Assembly (NCBI GenBank): GCA_043808565.1
Contig: JAZDEQ010000075.1
Span: forward strand, 1 to 28,901
Length of the DNA stretch: 28,901 nt
Reading direction: 5' to 3'
Source: UBA12403 sp043808565
GTDB lineage: Bacteria; Patescibacteriota; Patescibacteriia; UBA9934; GWF2-40-263
This document shows, one piece after another, positions 20,401 to 28,784 of the stretch. The translations under genes were made by a program, and so were the position numbers. Within the stretch, counting starts at the first letter, position 1, and every line of letters starts with the position of its first letter. The notes below the pieces were generated by a model, which did no database searches, had not been told where the DNA came from, and saw only the letters and a list, made by a program, of their open reading frames with translations.

Positions 20401-23400
20401 AATGTGTTGGCTATACTAGTTATAAACAAGAAGATTCGGCTTATGACGCCGGAGAATATCCGCTTTATTTCATTGCCGATACGGCTGATTCGTGTACTTT
20501 GGCTCAAGTTGGTTGCGATGAGTTTACTAATTTAGAAACCGAAGCGGTTCAAAATTTTTCTTACCTGCGAGCTTGCGTTACGCAAGACATGACTACCGAC
20601 GAGGCAGTTTATTTTACTTGGGAAGGTTCGGATAATACAGGTTATCAACTGGTTTCGTATCAATTATTGGAAACCGATCTTGATTCAGAAACCGTAACTT
20701 ATAGTCAAGATACTGATAATGACGGAACCATTGATAGTTTGGATAATGACGATGACGGCGATGGTATTAGCGACACAGCCGAAGCGACCACTGATTCTGA
20801 TCAAGATGGAATTTATGATACTGATGATGATTATAATGATTTAACCAGCACAGAAGATGTTTACGAACGAGATGTTTATAACGTGATAAACGATTCTTAC
20901 GCCAGCTCGGCCCCTTGTGTTAATTGGCAAGTTGAGAGTGGTAGTAGTTTGGTTTGTCATGATTCGTTGACAGAAATTGAAGACACCGATGAATGCAATG
21001 AGCATGAAGATATTTTTTCCAATCCTGATTGTCGAGAATTTTATGATGTGGCCGGCCAAATTCATTATCGTTTGTATTCTGAAACTGTAAGTATTACCGA
21101 TGATTGTACGGCTTTCCGAAAAACTGATTCTAATTCTGAAGACTGCGCGGCTTCGGGTGGTTATTACACAACCGCCGGTGAGTGTCGTTACTTTGTTTAT
21201 CCAGCCGAAAGTACCTCTTGTTCAGCTCCTGGCTGTCGCGAATATACCGGTGGTGGTAGCCGCAATTCTTCGGCGATTTTTACCGAATATTTTGAAAATG
21301 GCAATTATGATAATTTCGAGTCGACGGCCTCTTTGTCAATTAGTAATGAATCAGTGGCGGTCGATGGACATTCTTTACGAGTAGTGGTAACTAGCGCCAC
21401 CGATGATTTTGTTCAAACCCAGCAGGATTACACAACCAACCAAGCTGAATGTTCGGATTCGGCTGGTTGTGTTTCTGCCAATAGTGAATGTGTGGTAGCT
21501 GAAGGAGATATTGGTTGCGGAGCATTAAATGATTCTTTAGTGGCCGGAAAGACTTATTTGGTTAAATTCTGGGCTAAGGGCACCGGCAGTCTTGAAGTGT
21601 CAATGATTGACAATGGCGGCGTTGATGGTTTGCATCATTTTGATGGTAGTGTGACCTTAACTTCAGATTGGCGTTTGTATGAATTGGGGCCACTTGATAC
21701 TTCAAATGAAAATGATTTTGGTTATTTTGATGAAAATGCGGTTTTGGCTTTTTATCCATCAGTAGTTGGTCAGATTTTTTACCTCGATAACATCGAACTT
21801 GAACAAACCGAAGAAGATTTAACTTTGGTTAAAGATTCTTGGGTCACGCCTTCGACTTGTGATCAAACACCAGACGAGGTTGATTCAGCCCAATATTATT
21901 TAGGTTGCGAAGAATATACTGATCAAAATAATGAAACGTTTAATATTTATCAATTCACTGATTTATGTTCCGAAGCCGCGGTTGGCTGTTCGGCTTATTA
22001 TGCCAGCCAAAATTCTTCTTCGGAATATTCTCAACTATTTAATTTAACTTGTTATAACGCCGATGGTGCCGACGCCGATACTGAACCAGACACAGTTACC
22101 GAAGCTACCGCCTGCACCATGGATAGCGAAGAGGTGTGTACGATTATTGCCGGCTATAATAATTGTCAGTTTGATTATGAAGGTAATTTGCCAGTACCAC
22201 TACCAGTGAACATTGTTTTAGGCCCAGAAGCAGTTTACGTGCCGGCCGATGAAATAAAATATTTTATTGCCAGCGATGATTTTTCTTGTACTGCCGAAAA
22301 CAAGGGTTGTACTGAAGCGGGTGAGCCAACTTATAGCCAAGACAAGACCAGGGTTGAAAGTTTTGAAGCGGTTTATCTATTAAATCAACCTGATAATTAC
22401 GATGATGTGCTTTGCAGTAATGAAGAATTATTCTGCGCCGAATGGGCTTCGACTGAGGATGGCAATTTCTATTTTAAAAATCCTGGCGATAAGGCCTGTG
22501 AGTACAAAACCGGTGTTTCTATTAATAATGTTTCTTATGATGGTTGGTTTAGAACCGGGACTTCGGAGTTTTGTTATGGCACGGGTACCTGTTCGGTTAA
22601 TGGCAATCTTTGTTCAGAGGCCGCCAATTGTTCAGATGGCGGAGAAGTCTGTCAAATTGGTGTTGGTAGTGTGTGCTCGGTAACCGGAGCCGCTTGTGAC
22701 AGTGATACGCCCTGTGCTCAAGCAGCCGGTTCTTGTGTGGCCACTGGCGGTAATTACATAATCAACGGTGATTTTTCGGGTATCTGGCTTAACGGTGATG
22801 ATGATTATGCCGGTTGGGCAGCTACTTGCCAGAGTCAGTATGATTTGTGTTCTGAATTTATCGATCCGCTCGATACTCGAGAGGGTCGAGAAACCGATGG
22901 TCAATCTTATTATTATTTGGATAATGAAAAAATTGATGATGCCAAACTTAATGCCAGCGATCGCTGTAATAATCAAGCCGGTCTTCAAGAAGGTTGCGTT
23001 TTGTTAAACGACACCATGGACACAGAGTTAATTTACAGTTCTTCACCAAGTTATTTGGTTTCTGAACACGCTGATCTGTTCTTTGGTGAAGATCCGCGTT
23101 CTCTACAAGATCCAGTGTCTTGCGATAACTCGGCTGAAGAAGGAATTTATACTACAACTACTGGCACGGCGGTTAACGTTTGTCAGCAACGTTGTGCTTA
23201 TGATGTTGCCTTTGGTTATGAAATTGCCAATTTACCAACTGTGGCTGGTCCAACCAATCCGGCCGGTACTCGAACCAAATTTTTTGGCGCGGCTTGTGTT
23301 TATGATAGCGATTGTCAATTGGGTCTGGATTCAGTTGGTAACGAAGTTGACGGGGCGTGTCTTAATTTAGATATTGATGAAAACGGAGTGGTTGACACCA

Positions 23401-26400
23401 ACGAAAAATTTTATGGGCCAGCATCAAGCATTGATTTAAGTCCCTACGTTTTTGCCGATGATACCAATCGAGTTATTAAAGTTTATCGCGATCGCGAATG
23501 TGCCGAGTGGCTTTCTTGCTCGGGTTCTTACACGGCCTGGGATGAAAAGCAAAGCAAGTGGGTAGAGGTTTGTCAGGAATTTGGTCTTTGTGATTCTTAT
23601 AACGTAAGCGGTGGCGGCGGTTTTTGTAACGGCTGGGTGGTTCAAGATCCGTTGACTTTAAATCGTAGCCGTTATTCAGCTCGTGATGTTTCTTGGTATG
23701 GTCTTGATTATGCCGGTTACTCAATTCCGGATCAGTTGCCAGTAGAATTTTACGAACAAATTAATTTGGCTCCAGAGGGTTATTGCACGAATTTAGACGC
23801 AATTGATATTTATCAACAGCGAACTTGTGAATCTTTCGATGATTGCGTGGCGGCTCTTCCTAACGATTATCAATATTGGAATTGCACCCCAACCGATGAA
23901 ATCAGCTCGGCAGTTTTACGAGAAGCTGGCTTGAGAGCAGATGATTATTATTTGGTTTATAATGTCGCGATTTGCGACGAAGCCAATGGTCAAGAATGTA
24001 CGGCCGGGTATTGTACTGATAATGGTAATGCTTGCTCTTCTGACGAGGAGTGCGCTAACGGTACTTGTATTGTTGGGTATTGTATGACAACCGACAGCGA
24101 CACCAGCTGTGATGAGGATGCGGATTGTACACTGCTGGGTGATTTTTCAATTTGTTTTGGCGGTCATTGTGTTTGGGATCAGAGCGACGGCACTTGTACT
24201 ACAGTTAGAGACTGTAATACTGCTCGTTATCCTAATTCCGGAACTATTAATACTACTTGTCAGCCTGGCGCTTTGGCCAAAACCGGCACTTGTTACAATA
24301 ATTCTTGTTTGGTAGATATTGATGGCGAAGCGTTTAATGAAAACCAGGGGGTTGATAAGAGCTGTCGTGGTTATCCTGAAATCGACGCCCCTTTCCCCTT
24401 GAAAGTAGTTGAATTCTGGCTTGATCCATTGGTTTTAGCGACCGGTGAAAAAATTGACGAAAACGTGCTGATTGACGGAACGATTAATACTATTCTTAAT
24501 CAAGTTACGGCCGTAAATGACCCTGATCAGTTTGACGTTGAACCGTATGATTATATTTATGGTTTTGATGACGCTAATTTTTGCAGTCCGGTGCAAGACG
24601 TGCCTGATTCCAATACACCTAATCTTTTTGATGATTGCGATTGTTCTTATGAAAAAGCTGAATACGGCAGCGGCCTAGCCAAAAGATATTATCCTTTGGG
24701 TACTGTTGATGGCGTTATGCCAGGAATTTGTAGTGGTGGTTTGGCTCCGGGTTCTTCTTGTAGCACCGATACTGAATGTAATGAATTTAATACCGATGGC
24801 ACGTCCGGCAATGATGCATTCGGAACCGGTGGGGTTTGCAGCCGTTTAACTCGCCAAGACAGTGTTCATGGTTGGGATGGTTATTGTTTAGAAAAAGATT
24901 CGGCCAGCCAACTTTATGGTTCAACCGATAGTGCTGATCGGCCATGTTTGACTTGGTTGCCAATTAACCAATTGGTCGGCAGCCGCGATATGTATGCCAA
25001 TGCTCTTGAGGCTGGTTTTGGTATTACTGACTCAACTTATTATTGCACTGAAATAGCCCTTTACGCCGATCTTTATCCGACTGGAGTTTCTATTAATACT
25101 TCTGATGGCAGCGTGAGCGATATGAGTTATGCTTGCGCGGCAAGTAATACAAATATTCCAGGCGGGCACGGAGACACAGGTAGGCCTGACAGAGGTGGTT
25201 GTTATTATGGTTTATACGGTGCTGCCAATGCACAAACTCGCACTTGTCAAAATAATGCCTACTGTCCAGAAGGTTATGCGGCTATTATGGGAACTTGTAA
25301 TCAAGACACCAGAGAAGATGATTATCAAGTAGAAACTATGTATCCTTATACTGTCGAGGAATCTGACGTTCCTTGGCCTGATCTCGACAGAAGCCGCGAA
25401 TCAGCGGTGAACGATCCTGATTGGTATGGCACAACAATTTGTCACGACGACGCAGGATATATTACCGACGTTAGTGATTGGACTATTTCAGAAACCTTGC
25501 AAGATAATGTTATAGACTGTCCATATTTCTGCATCCCCTTAGATAGTTATCATATTAGCGGCGAAGATGCCGGAGAATTTTGTGAAACAGATTTGGAGAG
25601 CTTGAAACAGACATATGGCATGTTGAATAATCCGGATAACAATGGCGATAAAATCGGTTCAGAGGACAGTCGTTTTGATACGCCAGTTGTTACGGCTATT
25701 GATTTATTTAACCTGCAAGACAGCGCTGTGCATAACGAAGGTTCGTCTGATTGGAGTTGGGCTGGAACCGATGAAAACAGTGATTTCTATTCTGTCAAAA
25801 CCAAATTTCAAGACTGTGTAAAGCGCGGCGTACCAGTGGGGTTTGCTGATTATGCCACTAATCCGAATGAGGCAGCCAGAAATGTTTCTGACAATCATCA
25901 TGTGGCTGGGATTTCGGGCAGATTTTATGCTTTTGGAACTGGTTATGAAAATGGATCATATGGCGTGGCCTACTTGCCAATCAATAGCCAGATTGGTTCT
26001 TGTACCGTAACCCACGAAATTTGCTATTCAGATACTGGTTGTCCAGATTTATCGAGTAATACATGTGAATGTTCTGAAGATTTTCAGGGCAATTGCGCTG
26101 CCCCAGGTACTTGTTCTCAGGCCCCGCTTACTTCTTGCACTAGTAATGTACAGTGTCCAACAACGCAAACTTGTTATAGCGGCAGCAACATAAATATAAA
26201 TATCGGATCATTTATTCCTTATGTTGGTTGTTATGAACTAGCCGAGGTTTCTGGTGTTGACTCGGGTAACAAAGCTTGGACCAATCGCCTTTGGAATGGC
26301 GCCAGCCCAATGTATGAAACAACCACTGATGGTTTTTCAGTAAATTATGGTTACAACGCTGATTCGTCGCCGACTGCGGCTGGTCGAGCGTTGTTTAGTG

Positions 26401-27767
26401 AATATTTTACCAGCGGCACCATGCCAGAATTTCCTAATGACGCTTGGCCATTACCGGTTGGGACTTGTGGTAGCAGTGGTTCAGATATTTATACCACTCC
26501 GCCCGGCATTCCTTGTACCGGTTCCAATTATACTTATCCAAACCAAGCCCAGTACGATGACGGCGGGACAATGCCAGTAGATCATGGTGGCGAATTTTAT
26601 GCTTTGGTCACGCCTTATGAAGAATGGAGCGAAGACGCCAGTCCGGTCGGAAATTTCATGAGCGGTCTTTATACCAGCGGAAATTATAGCAACGGTGTTC
26701 ATACTGACGGAACTTATGATACGGCGGGTAGCAGTAGACACACCGACCCAATTTCAATTACCGGATTATTACAGCAATTATTTGCTAAAGTTCATAATAT
26801 TTATCAGTATGATTGGAATTCTTCAAGCGGCAGTAGCAGTTCGGCTAATGATACTGGCGGCGGAGCTTATGTGGCCGTTGGTACCGGAATTATTAACCGT
26901 ACCAGTTTTTCTGCCGACATTTCTAATGTTGGTGATGATTATGGTTTTGCCACCAGTTTTGATGGCGAACCCACGGTACCAAAAGTTTCTTCGGTTGGGG
27001 TTTGCTTTGATTCTAATTGTCTCGAACAAAACGAAGGCAAGTTTAGTGTTAACGGTGTTGACGCCGGCGTCCTTCAGTTCTCGGGTGGCAGCGTGCACCT
27101 AACAGTTAATTTCTTTGCCTGGGCTGATTCTGATCAAATGCCAATTCGTGATGTTACGGTTGATTGGGGCGATGGCGATCATGCTGATTCCAGTTTAGAT
27201 TGGCCTACCGACAGCCAATCTGGCACTCGCGGCGCTGGCGGCAGTTATTATCGTAATCACCGTGGTTTAGAAGCCCAAGACGAATTAATCTGTGGCTCTG
27301 AAGACAATAGTCGTGATGAATGGGGCTTCCAAAGCGATGCCTGCGAAACTGCTTACTTTAGTTTTGAAAAAGATTATTATTGTTCCAAGACCATGGTTGA
27401 TACAATGGAAAGTGATGGAATATATTGTGAGTGGTCTGACGATGATGGTCCAAGGCGTTTATTAAACTCACCATGTATAGACGATTCTAACGATCGTATT
27501 ATCACCGAATTTTACGCCACCGATTCCTGCGTCTTCCAACCCCGCGTCCACGTAAAAGATAATTGGGGGTGGTGTACGGGGTATTGTGATTCAAATCCTG
27601 ACACAGACCACGACGGTTTACCAGAGGAAGAAACTGATGGATGTTATAACACAGAATGTCAAACAGATATTTGTCCAGGTGGTGAAGATTGTCCAGATTT
27701 TTCTGTCGGTACCGATAATCCTTGGATAAATTTTGACGGTTTAGTAATTGTAGATTGGGAAAATTAA
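17415..27767 (+). CDS. Giant secreted Cys-rich surface protein (about 3450 residues)
   Basis: One uninterrupted frame covers more than a third of the window. The start at 17415 overlaps the previous stop; the frame's first ATG (17340) lies well inside the upstream gene, and 17430 is an alternative. After a basic stretch (MRLAFFRKKIWRQ) comes a hydrophobic segment and a likely signal peptidase site after ILAA (about residue 44). Residues about 50-400 are Ala-rich, helical and poor in Cys. Beyond this the protein is dominated by Cys, Asp, Asn, Tyr and Gly with many closely spaced Cys. Recognisable modules are carbohydrate-binding-like jelly rolls (about 749-925 NPSFENN...YNISFYAKS; about 1282-1465 TEYFENG...YLVKFWAKG; a start at about 1777 NYIINGDFSG), a type 3 Ca2+ repeat (about 1098-1142), knottin-like Cys clusters (about 1715-1775 and 2190-2300) and a PKD-like VDWGDGDH (about 3247). 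It ends without a sorting signal. A role in attachment or cell surface structure is likely but inferred. Confidence 0.85.
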   Translation: MNKIDMRLAFFRKKIWRQIFLGFSIFFLVGLSIGFPASQILAADETGGPVITLGVQAEIANMTADLQKTLCDSFAANNIPAPQCSAINLFAKRLKLGFQRAIPLLQASALNLVVTTSQYVLDRLAYDAAVWVATGGEGETSLFTNLAPDEAWRTFGLDVAANAVTSLSKDLSDYLDTDFNLCAPANPLFRIGMQIGVVGIFQPPKPICDWQSIANNWTGFYQTIASTAASPSEAMLNAVAKGLQPGQNTLSYFVQTNIRIKQEVQEKKGAFFQQYLKDDNFQNISNIVTGHVETPAVFVREHLSTQINEAKNGNFEAAQQAAISNVEILPLFLTHTTSVFVNTLLSTWLSKLKTGLFPSDLGETDVFDEMSINTNYGEAAEEFYSDVLATTPMSLDNYNVLSEFVICPGADSRQMNNCVMDSSFASAILQSGSTDLMTVAKAVEQGLLNGNRPLYSPDDSIHNQDAQCYTYGYCYSNLVKLRKARIIPVGWEMAAASPRNSSTNPITLREVIDGFNDCNNNGQLDAEHPWCHLIDPSWVLKYPTQECLASMISEQTISPTMPGRSGACVDAPSCVAENDDGSCGGYGYCTREKNTWNFSGDDCPEEFATCLAFTNSDTSERGAWLFNSLDQGVCSADSAGCAWYRTNKHLDNANTTDDTSDDSYEWLAGDDTYLTANREDDVLSYNAAGVPTNRTTYYYDTGDDGVRENSYETYAYEDRVYFTSDVQSCTEESVGCAELYKIEDNFSLNVLRNPSFENNDIDENKADYWIEPTVPSTVFDYIDDSSSAKNGNRSYKLGAERIGQTNIQLQQNTFYNISFYAKSAELAGAVTARFYLSASDNQTVVDLTGYSSDCDRVAGNQVDLEATNISSTDFQSFDCTFTTPSFSDSRLRLSANLFLLGQSNSAPVYVDAIQLEARETPSTFHEGYNQTALTTDYLKVPPVWLDCQGEATDPTDCESYATVCSATDVDCSLYSPADNDPDVPAILAEEDQCPSECVGYTSYKQEDSAYDAGEYPLYFIADTADSCTLAQVGCDEFTNLETEAVQNFSYLRACVTQDMTTDEAVYFTWEGSDNTGYQLVSYQLLETDLDSETVTYSQDTDNDGTIDSLDNDDDGDGISDTAEATTDSDQDGIYDTDDDYNDLTSTEDVYERDVYNVINDSYASSAPCVNWQVESGSSLVCHDSLTEIEDTDECNEHEDIFSNPDCREFYDVAGQIHYRLYSETVSITDDCTAFRKTDSNSEDCAASGGYYTTAGECRYFVYPAESTSCSAPGCREYTGGGSRNSSAIFTEYFENGNYDNFESTASLSISNESVAVDGHSLRVVVTSATDDFVQTQQDYTTNQAECSDSAGCVSANSECVVAEGDIGCGALNDSLVAGKTYLVKFWAKGTGSLEVSMIDNGGVDGLHHFDGSVTLTSDWRLYELGPLDTSNENDFGYFDENAVLAFYPSVVGQIFYLDNIELEQTEEDLTLVKDSWVTPSTCDQTPDEVDSAQYYLGCEEYTDQNNETFNIYQFTDLCSEAAVGCSAYYASQNSSSEYSQLFNLTCYNADGADADTEPDTVTEATACTMDSEEVCTIIAGYNNCQFDYEGNLPVPLPVNIVLGPEAVYVPADEIKYFIASDDFSCTAENKGCTEAGEPTYSQDKTRVESFEAVYLLNQPDNYDDVLCSNEELFCAEWASTEDGNFYFKNPGDKACEYKTGVSINNVSYDGWFRTGTSEFCYGTGTCSVNGNLCSEAANCSDGGEVCQIGVGSVCSVTGAACDSDTPCAQAAGSCVATGGNYIINGDFSGIWLNGDDDYAGWAATCQSQYDLCSEFIDPLDTREGRETDGQSYYYLDNEKIDDAKLNASDRCNNQAGLQEGCVLLNDTMDTELIYSSSPSYLVSEHADLFFGEDPRSLQDPVSCDNSAEEGIYTTTTGTAVNVCQQRCAYDVAFGYEIANLPTVAGPTNPAGTRTKFFGAACVYDSDCQLGLDSVGNEVDGACLNLDIDENGVVDTNEKFYGPASSIDLSPYVFADDTNRVIKVYRDRECAEWLSCSGSYTAWDEKQSKWVEVCQEFGLCDSYNVSGGGGFCNGWVVQDPLTLNRSRYSARDVSWYGLDYAGYSIPDQLPVEFYEQINLAPEGYCTNLDAIDIYQQRTCESFDDCVAALPNDYQYWNCTPTDEISSAVLREAGLRADDYYLVYNVAICDEANGQECTAGYCTDNGNACSSDEECANGTCIVGYCMTTDSDTSCDEDADCTLLGDFSICFGGHCVWDQSDGTCTTVRDCNTARYPNSGTINTTCQPGALAKTGTCYNNSCLVDIDGEAFNENQGVDKSCRGYPEIDAPFPLKVVEFWLDPLVLATGEKIDENVLIDGTINTILNQVTAVNDPDQFDVEPYDYIYGFDDANFCSPVQDVPDSNTPNLFDDCDCSYEKAEYGSGLAKRYYPLGTVDGVMPGICSGGLAPGSSCSTDTECNEFNTDGTSGNDAFGTGGVCSRLTRQDSVHGWDGYCLEKDSASQLYGSTDSADRPCLTWLPINQLVGSRDMYANALEAGFGITDSTYYCTEIALYADLYPTGVSINTSDGSVSDMSYACAASNTNIPGGHGDTGRPDRGGCYYGLYGAANAQTRTCQNNAYCPEGYAAIMGTCNQDTREDDYQVETMYPYTVEESDVPWPDLDRSRESAVNDPDWYGTTICHDDAGYITDVSDWTISETLQDNVIDCPYFCIPLDSYHISGEDAGEFCETDLESLKQTYGMLNNPDNNGDKIGSEDSRFDTPVVTAIDLFNLQDSAVHNEGSSDWSWAGTDENSDFYSVKTKFQDCVKRGVPVGFADYATNPNEAARNVSDNHHVAGISGRFYAFGTGYENGSYGVAYLPINSQIGSCTVTHEICYSDTGCPDLSSNTCECSEDFQGNCAAPGTCSQAPLTSCTSNVQCPTTQTCYSGSNININIGSFIPYVGCYELAEVSGVDSGNKAWTNRLWNGASPMYETTTDGFSVNYGYNADSSPTAAGRALFSEYFTSGTMPEFPNDAWPLPVGTCGSSGSDIYTTPPGIPCTGSNYTYPNQAQYDDGGTMPVDHGGEFYALVTPYEEWSEDASPVGNFMSGLYTSGNYSNGVHTDGTYDTAGSSRHTDPISITGLLQQLFAKVHNIYQYDWNSSSGSSSSANDTGGGAYVAVGTGIINRTSFSADISNVGDDYGFATSFDGEPTVPKVSSVGVCFDSNCLEQNEGKFSVNGVDAGVLQFSGGSVHLTVNFFAWADSDQMPIRDVTVDWGDGDHADSSLDWPTDSQSGTRGAGGSYYRNHRGLEAQDELICGSEDNSRDEWGFQSDACETAYFSFEKDYYCSKTMVDTMESDGIYCEWSDDDGPRRLLNSPCIDDSNDRIITEFYATDSCVFQPRVHVKDNWGWCTGYCDSNPDTDHDGLPEEETDGCYNTECQTDICPGGEDCPDFSVGTDNPWINFDGLVIVDWEN

Positions 27768-27792
27768 GGCCTTTAATTTATAACCTGAATTA

Positions 27793-27826
27793 AAACTCCA
27801 CGGTTCATAAGGCTGTGGAGTTTTTT
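27793..27826 (+). terminator. Rho-independent terminator of the giant gene
   Basis: A 9-bp stem AAACTCCAC (27793-27801) and GTGGAGTTT (27815-27823) with a 13-base loop is followed by T. Confidence 0.88.
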
Positions 27827-27827
27827 A

Positions 27828-27863
27828 ATAAAAACAACGATGCCCCGCACTAGGTGCAGGGCA
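27828..27863 (-). terminator. Rho-independent terminator of the minus-strand lipoprotein gene
   Basis: On the minus strand TGCCCTGCAC (27863-27854), loop CTA, GTGCGGGGCA (27850-27841) is followed by a T-rich stretch. It sits 28 bases after the lipoprotein stop and faces the terminator of the giant gene. Confidence 0.8.
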
Positions 27864-27891
27864 TGAGACGAAGGTGATGTTCCGACCTACA

Positions 27892-28503
27892 TCACCTGGT
27901 GAAGGGGCGCGTGAACTCCATGGTGTGCTCGACGGTGCTGGACCCGACGGCGACGTAGTGGATGGTGGAAACGGAGAGGAATTCACCGGTCAGACATCCG
28001 TACAAGTCGTCTTCGAAAGTGTTTCCCGTCGGTGTGGCCGAACACGCACCGATAGCGATGTAGAACACGTTGTTGGCGTTGGTATCAACGACCACGTCAT
28101 GTTCGCCACCGACTTCGTCGGTGTATACACCGCTTTCTATGTCGGTTGCATACTCTCCTTCGCCATCGAATGGGACTGTGACGCCGTCGGCCGACTTGAC
28201 GTCAGCGGGTTTGGTCACGAACATCCATTCGTTGGCCTCGAGAGTGGAGTTGTACACGCCGGTCTTGTCGACCCAACATGTCAACTCGTCGCACTTGGCA
28301 CCGGATACGACCAGGTTGGCACCATCGACGCCTGTAACGGCATCAATTGGGAAGCCAACATCAGCATCCGCATCGGTGTCGCCATCGGCGTCGGTGTCCG
28401 CGTCAGTGTCGGGGTTCCCGGTGTCGATGCCGTGGTTGTCGGTCCCGCATCCTACTACGAGGATGAGGGCGAGGGAGAGGAACAGCGCGGTTTGGATGCG
28501 CAT
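27892..28503 (-). CDS. Putative lipoprotein with Asp/Thr/Ala repeat linker, probably acquired
   Basis: The 203-residue protein starts with a lipoprotein signal (basic start, hydrophobic core, VVGC lipobox with Cys19), then an acidic linker of DTDAD-type repeats (about 27-49), then a beta-rich domain with paired Cys (AKCDELTCWVDKTG, GACSATP, YGCLTGE). I do not recognise the domain. I chose the ATG at 28503 because a GGAG lies 5 bases before it and it gives a clean signal peptide. The longer frame from 28581 adds 26 polar residues before the signal. The gene is visibly G+C-rich with GTC, GAC, ACC-type codons unlike its neighbours, and has a real Shine-Dalgarno. Such linkers are familiar from myxobacteria-like Deltaproteobacteria, so horizontal transfer is likely. 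Alternatively the region could be an assembly join. Confidence 0.8.
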   Translation of the reverse strand: MRIQTALFLSLALILVVGCGTDNHGIDTGNPDTDADTDADGDTDADADVGFPIDAVTGVDGANLVVSGAKCDELTCWVDKTGVYNSTLEANEWMFVTKPADVKSADGVTVPFDGEGEYATDIESGVYTDEVGGEHDVVVDTNANNVFYIAIGACSATPTGNTFEDDLYGCLTGEFLSVSTIHYVAVGSSTVEHTMEFTRPFTR

Positions 28504-28506
28504 GGT

Positions 28507-28575
28507 TTCTCCAAGGCCCGCTTTAGCGGGTCCGTGTGTGAGGAAAGAACGTTTTTTGCCAGCTTTGGCTGGCGC
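28507..28575 (-). promoter_or_regulatory. Two hairpins in the lipoprotein mRNA leader
   Basis: Read on the minus strand, GCCAGC-CAAA-GCTGGC lies at 28574-28559 and CCCGCT-AA-AGCGGG at 28530-28517, the latter just before the GGAG ribosome binding site. They may modulate RNA stability or translation. They also fall in the longer alternative reading frame from 28581, where they would encode Ala/Lys/Pro-rich residues. Confidence 0.5.
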
Positions 28576-28602
28576 AGTCATTGGAGCCTGGGACTCCTTC
28601 TA

Positions 28603-28631
28603 TCTATATTTACGCATGTTTTTACTGTCAA
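28603..28631 (-). promoter_or_regulatory. Sigma-70 promoter of the lipoprotein gene
   Basis: On the minus strand TTGACA (28631-28626), a 17-base spacer, TATAGA (28608-28603). It is the closest match to the -35/-10 consensus in the window. Confidence 0.75.
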
Positions 28632-28711
28632 GTCAAGTGATAGAGGGAAAATTTTGCCTTTTTAAGCGTTTTTTGAGGTTTTTTGGGGATAGGGTGGGGA
28701 TAAGTTTGTCG

Positions 28712-28784
28712 CACCTCTCCCCTGGCCCCTCCCCGGAAGGGAGGGGAAATATTAATGCTGATCCTCTCTCCTAACCTCTCCCCT
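28712..28784. repeat. REP-like GC-rich repeats
   Basis: CCCCTCCCCGG-AAGGGAGGGG (about 28726-28746) and CTCTCTCCTAACCTCTCCCC (28764-28783) belong to the family inserted in frame at 2963 and 3519. With 28632-28711 they fill the space upstream of the lipoprotein promoter. No gene is seen in 28632-28901. Confidence 0.75.

Noticed and set aside
27874..28774. Plus-strand frames of 263 and 234 residues across the lipoprotein region
   Set aside because: They are antisense to a gene with signal peptide, lipobox, Shine-Dalgarno, promoter and terminator; long antisense frames are expected in G+C-rich coding DNA.
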